Source: Euphorbia lathyris (taxonomy: Eukaryota; Streptophyta; Magnoliopsida; Malpighiales; Euphorbiaceae). Taken from it: a DNA stretch of 64,000 nt. The DNA is taken from assembly GCF_963576675.1 (NCBI RefSeq), contig NC_088913.1:91201001-91265000 (forward strand), written 5' to 3'. Each line of letters begins with the position of its first letter. Within the stretch, counting starts at the first letter, position 1. The notes below the pieces were generated by a model. That model was given only the letters and a program-made list of their open reading frames with translations, had not been told where the DNA came from and ran no database searches. Positions 56,205-64,000 of this stretch are shown here, one piece after another. The position numbers were made by a program, and so were the translations under genes.

Positions 56205-56823
56205 CATAGAAATCAATGTTATCCTCGTTCCTAATGATTTATGAGACACGATTTGCTTTTAAAACAAATACAGAACACATAATAGAGAAAGAAATTTACA
56301 CACAAAATGATGACAAAAATAAATACATGGAAACGTACAGATCTATGTCCAAACCATGCACCCTTCAGCACAAAAACAAACTCCCAGCCAACACAACAAC
56401 AAGTTGAGAAAGAGCCATACCATATTGCCCACACCATCTCTTTGTTATGACCATAGTTGGTTGCACCAGCAATCTCACCTCTTGAAACAGGGAGTGGACT
56501 GTCTTGAGTAGTAATGGTTGGAATATCTTCAGCCATATGGTGGAGCTCAGGCGGAACTCAAACAGATGAGTTAGTCTCCGACTCCTCCGGTGAATTAATT
56601 TCATGTTCATTCACAACTCATGGTGTAGAAATTGAGAGTGAAGTGTCTTGAGTAGTAACGCTTAAAATATCTTCGGCCATATGGTGGAGCTCATGCGGAA
56701 CTCGAACAGATGAGTTAGCCCCGACTCCTCTACTGAAATAATCTAAGGCTCATTCTGAACTCCTGGCATGGAAACAGGGAGTGGAGTTTCTTCACTAGTA
56801 ATGCGTGGAATATTTCCGGCCAT
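56205..56823 (-). pseudogene. N-terminal part of an amplified membrane-protein gene
   Basis: The minus strand starts at ATG 56823. Two further ATGs at 56680 and 56536 mark three tandem 143-144-bp units encoding MAEDIPTITTQDSPLPVS-like N-termini. The last unit runs into a GEIAGATNY segment and two hydrophobic segments (CCCVGWEFVFVL; FHVFIFVIILCVNFFL), probably membrane-spanning. Upstream to the right are CT-rich leader sequences. Stops break the first unit. A second copy lies at 61905-62345. Not recognised as a family. Confidence 0.55.
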
Positions 56824-57237
56824 ATGGTAAAGCTTCTATTACCGCAACGGCAGCGATCGTGGTGTAGGAGGAGGGAGGGAGGGTTTTGAAGTTTTTTTTC
56901 TCAGCTTTTGAATCACACTATTAGTTTTTACTTTTTAATACTACTGTAGGAAAGAACTCTCTAGATGAAAGACTTTCTAGATCCTTCTATAAGGATCAGT
57001 ATAGGTGGCATTATTATTGATAATAGTAATAGAATTTTATGATTAAATATTTGTATTGTTTTCAAAAACCTAATTGATTATTATTAATATTTTTGAAGCA
57101 TTAATTTCTATTCCTTATGTCATTTATTTATTATTATGTTATTTCATTTCCAATGATGTAGAATGATTATTATTTTTACTTTTTTTCATTTTTTCTTTTG
57201 TTTCTATTAACTCAAATAAGTCGTACTTTTTTTTTGG
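56824..57237. other. Possible promoter side of the membrane-protein gene; AT-rich
   Basis: G/A-rich GGAGGAGGGAGGGAGGG at about 56865 (CT-rich on the minus strand) next to the ATG, then AT-rich DNA. No other feature. Confidence 0.4.
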
Positions 57238-57312
57238 ATTCCCCAAAAATAGTGGGGGTAGAATGGGGGATACAAAACCACCCCGTCCCGCCCCGCCCGG
57301 TTTCCACCCCTA
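57238..57312. mobile_element. hAT-like terminal segment, right end
   Basis: GGATTCCCC...GGGGGTAGAATGGGGG...CCGCCCCGCCCGG...CCACCCCTA, inverted relative to the left ends at 46022 and 58008. Confidence 0.55.
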
Positions 57313-58007
57313 CTCCCAACCTTGTATTTTCGCCTCCCAACCTTGTATTTTATCATCCCAACCTTGTAATTTCTCATCGCAACCCTGTAATTTCTAACCT
57401 AGCTGAGTTCAACATTATGTCTCCATTGATGGAAGCGGTTCAAAGCATAGATGCAAATTCCAAAAGTAATTCCACAACATAAACCAATTGTATCTCTCAT
57501 TGTTACACCAATAGAAATAACCACTTACGCAGCATAAATGGTTGGACCGAAATTTATTTATTGCAAAAACAGATATCATTTATTGTAAATTTAAATTCAA
57601 TGCGTAAAAAATAGTACTATTTAAAATATCAGTAATGTAAAATAAACAGCAATTTAAAACAAACAACAATAAACCCAAATTAATTATATTAAAGTTCAAC
57701 AAAATAAAAACTGCTAAATCAGAAAAAAAAAAGGAAAACAACTATTGTTAAAAAAAATACGGATTATAGTCTCGACGGAGGAGAAGGAGATTGTTATAAG
57801 TGCATTCAAGCCTTGCAGTTTCTCCTCCCAACCCTATAATTTCTAATCCAGCCGAGTTCAACTTTTTCGTGACCCTACACGAGGAATCATTGTCTTCCGC
57901 CAAATTTATTTCTGCGTGACTCAGTTGATCTCTCAGTTGTTGTTCATTTATTCGTGCATTGATTTGGTGAAATTCTCTCAAGAGAACATTAGGGATAGCA
58001 ATGGGGC
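57313..58007 (-). pseudogene. Coiled-coil gene fragments, second locus
   Basis: Paralogous to 45228-46021: 21-bp repeats at 57317-57390, a truncated AGCTGAGTTCAAC segment, then NEQQLRDQLSHAE at 57835-58007. The same AGAGAACAT precedes the hAT left end, so the hAT insertion predates duplication of the segment. Confidence 0.55.
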
Positions 58008-58966
58008 GCGAAAAAATCGAAACCGGGGATTCGGACTGACCTGGTCGGGGAAAAATCGAAAATTTTGAGTGCGGGGGAATTTTAGTCCCGAGCATTAAAA
58101 TTGGGAGGCATGGGTATTACTATCCCCGAACTGTAGGGATCCGTAAACCATCCCCGAAAAACCAACTGTAAAATCCCCGACAAAATAAAATATTATAGGT
58201 ATTTAAATGTGATTAAAAAAATAATTAGTATTATGATCGGGGCGGAACCGGCTGATCTACGATGCTACTTCTTCTATGGATGATCTAGCAAAGACAAAAC
58301 AGTTTATAAGCATATGATGGAAAATCAAATTGAAATATATTCAAAAAATAAATACCTCTAGGATTGGTTTTGTTGTTGTGGTTGCGCCAACCGGCTTTAT
58401 AATTCATTAACTTGGTTGTTTAACCTCCTGACTTTATTTTTTAGTCGAGTTATTTTTCTCTGATTTATTCATTCCAATTCAAATTTTTTGATGTGTGACC
58501 TCCATTCAAATCTGCTTTTTAGGATATAGATCAAAGCAGAATAATAGAATCCTAAGAAATAACCAACTATACCTTCATGGTTATACCAATTGAAATTATA
58601 GTCACAACTATTACTGATGTTAGAGCAAACCTCATACTCCCCATAGCTAAAGATAACCCAAGACAATTTAAACCGGCCAACATACAAATCAATAAGAGCA
58701 AAACACTATACTCAGTACCAAAATCCTTGAGAAAAAATGTGGATCCTATAGTAAGCATATATTCTATTATACATTTTCCTAAATGCACATAGAAATCATT
58801 TATATCCTCATTCCTAATGATTTGTGAGACACGATTTGCTTTTAAAAAAATATTAGTCACGCTCATTCTGAAACATTTTTTCGGGGATTCCCCAAAACCA
58901 CCCCCGAAAATGTTAGGGGCGGAATGGGGAATGCAAAACCGACCCCGCCCCGTTGCCACCCCTAAA
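58008..58966 (-). mobile_element. hAT-ended unit carrying membrane-gene sequence
   Basis: Left end TAGGGATAGCAATGGGGCG, right end CCCCGTTGCCACCCCTA, imperfect 19-22 bp TIRs enclosing 959 bp. Inside, on the minus strand, lies the TM block (LLLICMLAGLNCLGLSLAMG) and the coil KKFELE...RRLAQPQQQNQS. Flanking 8-mers (GAGAACAT, AAGTATAT) differ. It may be a gene-capturing hAT derivative, or a gene copy with two hAT ends left by rearrangement. Confidence 0.5.
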
Positions 58967-59774
58967 GTATATATGATTTTTTTTAATGACAATAAATAAA
59001 TAATAGTAACAATAATTAGAAAAGAAAATTAACATTCCATAAACCCAAATAGTTATAAAGTAATAATACTAACATTGTTTAATAAAAGATACTAATATCT
59101 TTCAAATAAGAATAATAAAAATAAACTACGAGATCATACGTCTTTTCACTCCAAATGATCGGGGTGGAACCGACTGATCTACGGGGCTACTTCTTCTCTG
59201 GCTGATCTAGGAAAGATACAATAGTTTATAAGCATATGATGGAAAATTAAATTGAAATATATTCAAAAAATAAATACCTCTAGGATTGGTTTTGTTGTTG
59301 GGGTTGCACCAACCGCCTTTGTAATTCATTAACTTGGTTGTTTAACCTCCTGAATTTATTTTCAAGTCGAGTTATTGTTCTCTGATTCATTCTTTCAAAT
59401 TCAAATTTTTTGCTGTGTGACCTCCTTTCAAATCCGCTCTTTAGAATGTAGATCAAAGCAGAATAATAGAATGCTAAGAAATAACCAACTACACCTCCAT
59501 GGTTATAACAATTGAAATTATAGTCTCATCTATTACTGATGTTAAAGCGAACCACATACTCTCAATAGCTAAAGATAACCCAAGACAATTTAAACCGACC
59601 AACATACAAATCAACAAAAGCAAAACACTATAGTTTTGTACCAAAATCTTTCAGAAAAAATGCGGATCCTATAGTAAGCATATATTTTATTATGCATTTT
59701 CCTAAATGCACATAGAAATCATTGCTATCCTCGTTCCCAATTATTTGTGAGAAACGATTTGCTTTTAAAAAAAT

Positions 59775-60362
59775 GGGTTAAGGTGCAAAAATACCCCAAA
59801 CGTTTTGGGCCAGGAGCAATTTTACCCCTAACGTCTAAAATGGTGCAATTTTACCCCTAACGTTGGAAGTCAAAAGCAATTTTACCCCTAACGTTAATAA
59901 ATTCGGTCAATTTCAGACACTTATAAAACACATATATTTTTGTTCATTATTCAGTACCAATTGCATAACAATTCGTTCTGGGAAAAAATGATTTCATGTT
60001 TTTTATAATTTAATAATAGAATTTGAGATTAATATTTATAAATTTGGTAAATTTTTTGAATTTATTTTATCTAATTCGTACAAAAAGACAGTAAATTTTT
60101 TTATTTTTTTATTTTTTCACATCCCAACGTATGTTTATGATTTGTTACTGATAAAATAAAACACGTATGAAGTTTAGATGATTAGATTCATGACCGAGAA
60201 GACAGTTTGATTAATTATTTCTCAAATTGACCCAATTTATTAACGTTAGGGGTAAAATTGCTCTTGGCTTCCAACGTTAGGGGTAAAATTGCATCATTTT
60301 AGACGTTAGGGGTAAAATTGCTCCTGACCCAAAACGTTAGGGGTATTTTTGCACCTTAACCC
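59775..60362. mobile_element. Mutator-type MITE, 588 bp
   Basis: GGGTTAAGGTGCAAAAATAC at the left and its inverse at the right, with flanks TAAAAAAAT / TAAAAAAAA (8 of 9 match). Long version of the 206-bp MITE at 37423; the middle has a GCATAACAATTCGTTCT segment shared with 12438-12780. Confidence 0.85.
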
Positions 60363-60969
60363 TAAAAAAAAATTATTCACGCTTATTCCGGAACATTTTT
60401 TCGGGGATTCCCCAAAACCACTCCTGAAAATATTGGGGGCGAAATAGGGGATGCAAAACCGTCCCCGTCCCATTGCCACCCCTAAAGTATATATGATTTT
60501 TTTAATGACAATAAATAAATAATAGTAACAATAATTAGAAAATAAAATTAATATTTCATAAACCCAAATAGTTATAAAGTAATAATACTAACATTGTTTA
60601 ATAAAAAAATATTAATATCTTTCAAATAAGAATAATAAAACTAAACTACGATATCATACATCTTTTCACTCCGAATGATGGAGCGGAACCGGCTGATCTA
60701 CGGGGCTACTTCTTCTCTGGCTGATCTAGGAAAGACAAAATAGTTTATAAGCACCTGATGGAAAATCAAATTGAAATATATTCAAAAATAAATATATTTA
60801 GGATTGGTTTTGTTGTTGTGGTTGCGCCAACCGCCTTTGTAATTCATTAACTTGGTTGTTTAACCTCCTAACTTTATTTTTAAGTCGAGCTATTGTTCTC
60901 TGATTCATTCTTTCCAATTCAAATTTTTTGATGTGCGACCTCTTTTCAAATCCTTTCTTTAGGATGTAG

Positions 60970-61230
60970 TGTTGGGCTTATGGAGACTAATATATATAGG
61001 CCCAACTGAAGCGATGGGCCCAACTGCAGCGATTAGGGTTTCAGACGGTTAGGGTTTCAGGAGTATAAATGTAACATCTTTCTTTATAATCCGTATCTCA
61101 TTCATTATAGTAAATATCCTGGCTTGGTAGTGCCCCCAGACGTAGTCATTCATATTGAGTGATGAGCTGGGTAAACAATTTTTGTGTGTTTGCTTATTTT
61201 CGTTTATCGTAATTTCAATTATTCCTAACA
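60970..61230 (+). mobile_element. Copia-style solo LTR
   Basis: 261 bp, TGTTGGGC...CCTAACA, with perfect target duplication TGTAG (60965-60969, 61231-61235). TATA-like GTATAAATG at about 61053 and a GTGCCCCCAGACGTAG phrase give plus orientation. Confidence 0.85.
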
Positions 61231-61904
61231 TGTAGATCAAAGCAGAATAATAGAATGCTAAGAAATATCCAACTACACGTCCATGACTATACCAATTGAA
61301 ATTATAATCACATCTATTACTGATTCTACGGGGCTACTTCTTCTCTGGCTGATCTAGGAAAGATAAAACAGTTTATAAGCACCTAATGGAAAATCAAATT
61401 GAAATATATTCAAAAAATAAATACCTCAAGGATTGGTTTTGTTGTTGTGGTTGCGCCAACCGCCTTTGTAATTCATTAACTTGGTTGTTTAACCTCCTGA
61501 CTTTATTTTTAAGTCGAGTTATTGTTCTCTGATTCATTCTTTCCAATTCAAATTTTTTGATGCGTGACGTCCTTTCAAATCCGCTCTTTAGGATTTAGAT
61601 CAAAGCAGAATAATAGAATGCTAATAAATAACCAACTAAACCTCCATGGTTATAACAATTGAAATTATAGTCACATCTATTACTGATGTTAAAGCAAACC
61701 TCATACTCCCCATAGCTAAAGATAACCCAAAAAAATTTAAACTGGCTAATATACAAATCAAAAAGAGCAAAACACTATACTTAGTACCAAAATCGTTCAG
61801 AAAAAATGTGGATCCTATAGTAAGCATATATTCTATTATTCATTTTTCTAAATTCAAATAGAAATCATTGCTATCATCGTTCCTAATTATTTGTGAGACA
61901 CGAT

Positions 61905-62345
61905 TTGCTTTTAAAAAAATATAGGACACATAAGATAAATAAATTTACGCACAAAATGATGGCGAAAATAAATACATGGAAAAGTACAGATCTATGTCCA
62001 AACCTTGGACTCTTCAGTATAAAAACAAATCCACAACCAACATAACAACAAGAGTCACACCATATTGCAAACACTATCTCTTTGTTATAAACATAGTTGG
62101 TTGCACCAGCAATCTCACCTCTTGAAACAAATCGGAGTTCAGGCTGAACTCGAACATATGAGTTAGTCCTCGACTCTTCTCCTGAATTAATTTCACGCTC
62201 AATCACAACTGATGACTTAGAAATAGGGAGTGGAGTGTCTTACGTAGTAATGCTTGGAATATCTTCGGCCATATGGTGGAGCTCAGGCGGAACTCAAACA
62301 GATGAGTTAGTCTCCGTCTCCTCCAGTGAATTAATTTCACGCTCA
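61905..62345 (-). pseudogene. Second copy of the membrane-gene N-terminal part
   Basis: ATG at 62272 on the minus strand, in-frame stop soon after (TAA where the other copies have CAA), then GEIAGATNY and the two hydrophobic segments as at 56.2-56.5 kb. It joins the hAT-like right end at about 62345. Confidence 0.55.
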
Positions 62346-64000
62346 TTCCAAAACATTTTTTCGGGGATTCCCCTAAATCACCCCCGAAAATATTGGGGGC
62401 GGAATAAGGAATGCAAAACCGTTCCTGCCCCGTTGCCACCCCTAAAGTATATATGATTTTTTTAATGCTAATAAATAAATAATAGTAACAATAATTAGAA
62501 AAAAAATTAACATTCAATAAACCCAAATAGTTATAAAGTAATAATACTAAAATTGTTTAATAAAAGATACTAATATCTTTAAAATAAGAATAATAAAACT
62601 AAACTACGAGATCATACGTCTTTTCACTCCAAATTATCGGGGCGGAACCGACGGATCTACGGAGCTACTGCTTCTCTAGCTGATCTAGCTAAGACAAAAC
62701 AGTTTATAAGCACATGATGGAAAATCAAACTGAAATATATTCAAAAAATAAATACCTCTATGATTGGTTTTGTTGTTGTGGTTGCGCCAACCGACTTTGT
62801 AATTCATTAACTTGGTTGTTTAAACTCTTGACTTTATTTTCCAGTCTAGTTATTTTTCTCTGATTTATTCATTCCAATTCAAATTTTTTGATGTGTAACC
62901 TCCATTAAAATCCGCTCTTAAGGATGTAGATCAAAGCAGAATAATAGAATGCTAAGAAATAACCAACTACACCTCCATGGTTATACCAATTGAAATTATA
63001 GTCACATCTATTACTGATGTTAGAGCAAACCTCATACTCCCCATAGCTAAAGATAACCCAAGACAATTTAAACCGACCAACATACAAATCAACAAGAGAA
63101 AAACACTATACTCAGTACCAAAATCTTGAGAAAAAATGCGGATCCGATAGTAAGCATATATTCTATTATGCATTTTCCTAAATGCACATAGAAATCATTG
63201 CTATTCTCATTCCTAATGATTTGTTAGACACGATTTGCTTTAAAAAAAATATTATTCACGCTTATTCCGAAACATTTTTTCTGAGATTTGCCAAAACCAC
63301 CCCCGAAAATATTGGGGGCGAAATGGGGGATGCAAAACCGTTCACGTCCCATTGCCATCCCTAACGTATATATGATTTTTTAATTGCAATAAATAAATAA
63401 TAGTAACAATAATTAGAAAATAAAATTAATATTCCATAAACCAAAATAGTTATAAAGTAATAATACTAACATTGTTTAATAAAAGATACTAAACAGTTTA
63501 TAAGCACCTTATGGAAAATCAACGGGGCTACTTCTTCTCTAGCTGATCTAGGAAAGACAAAACAGTTTATAAGCACCTTATGGAAAATCAAATTGAAATA
63601 TATTCAAAAAATAGATACCTCTAAGATTGGTTTTGTTGTTGTGGTTGCGCCAACCGCCTTTGTAATTCATTAACTTGGTTGTTTAACCTCCTGACTTTAT
63701 TTTAAGTCGAGTTATTGTTCTCTGATTCATTCTTTCCAATTCAATTTATTTGATGTGTGACCTATTTTCAAATCCGTTCTTTAGGATGTAGATCAAAGCA
63801 GAATAATAGAATGCTAAGAAATAACCAACTACACCTCCATGATTATACCAATTGAAATTATAGTCAAATCTATTACTGATTTTAAAGCAAACCTCATACT
63901 CCCTATAGCTAAAGATAACCCAAGACAATTTAAATTCGTCAACATATAAATCAACAAGAGCAAAACATTATACTTAGTACCAAAATCCTTCAGAAAAAAA

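Larger units (their letters stand above)
58246..64000 (-). repeat. Tandem array of about six membrane/coiled-coil gene units
   Basis: Units start at about 58246, 59166, 60685, 61327, 62645 and 63480 (last cut by the window end). The basic period is about 0.9 kb; longer spacings are explained by insertions (59775-60362, 60970-61230) and an extra N-terminal copy (61905-62345). Each unit holds the TM block and the NKVRRLNNQVNELQRRLAQP coil on the minus strand, and four carry the hAT-like right end followed by about 190 bp of AT-rich DNA. The TM frame is conserved (SLAMGSMRFALTSVI) but shifts one base before the coil in every copy, so the array is probably noncoding now or has an unrecognised intron. 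Confidence 0.7.

Noticed and set aside
46022..57312. One hAT element spanning element C with an 8-bp duplication
   Set aside because: The flanking 8-mers (GAGAACAT and CTCCCAAC) do not match, so the two ends cannot be shown to belong to one insertion.

Overview
The window is repeat-dominated nuclear DNA of a flowering plant, most likely a eudicot. It is AT-rich and consists almost entirely of LTR retrotransposons, solo LTRs, DNA transposons and MITEs nested in one another. No conventional multi-domain host gene is visible. The only host-like coding signals are a 55-codon small gene with a decayed paralogue (38.3-40.0 kb) and a locally amplified, decayed membrane/coiled-coil gene on the minus strand (45.2-46.0 and 56.2-64.0 kb). 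Species cannot be named from the sequence.

Layout. (1) 1-8802: element A, a Tat-lineage-like Ty3/gypsy element cut by the window start, with broken gag-pol, an antisense multi-exon gene and a 3' LTR. (2) 9232-12437: degenerate copia-like LTR element, minus strand. (3) 13094-32876: a deep nest. An inverted-repeat DNA element contains LTR element D (13609-32072, minus, TSD TTTTT). D contains a 2.67-kb solo LTR (18055-20726, TSD CCCCT), a non-autonomous CACTA element (20888-22107, TSD AAT) holding a TRIM-like insert, and, in its right LTR, complete element B (22995-31698, TSD AGTTC). (4) 33184-34603: foldback element with a perfect 9-bp TSD. (5) 35512-37369: minus-strand solo LTR (TSD GATTG); 37423-37628: palindromic MITE (9-bp TSD). 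(6) 37.6-45.2 kb: AT-rich DNA with the small-gene pair, a hAT-like MITE, a perfect 159-bp duplication, an LTR-like fragment and triplicated segments. (7) 45.2-64.0 kb: decayed gene array with hAT-like ends, interrupted by Tat-like element C (46257-56204, 3' LTR truncated), a Mutator-type MITE and a copia-type solo LTR.

How the parts work together. Elements A, B and C share one plan: LTR, gag, pol (PR-RT-RNaseH-IN), spacer, an antisense gene with a PF04195-like N-terminal domain, then 3' LTR. Introns 2 and 3 of the antisense gene keep the same phase in all three. The antisense gene is unbroken in A and B, although A's gag-pol carries four lesions and B lacks the protease. Element D has no RT, RNase H or integrase. 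It keeps a protease-like domain and carries three different in-frame tandem-repeat cassettes (165, 69 and 75 bp units), so it should depend on proteins supplied by others. By eye, LTR divergence (B about 1%, D about 2.7%, C about 3.5%) agrees with B having inserted into D.
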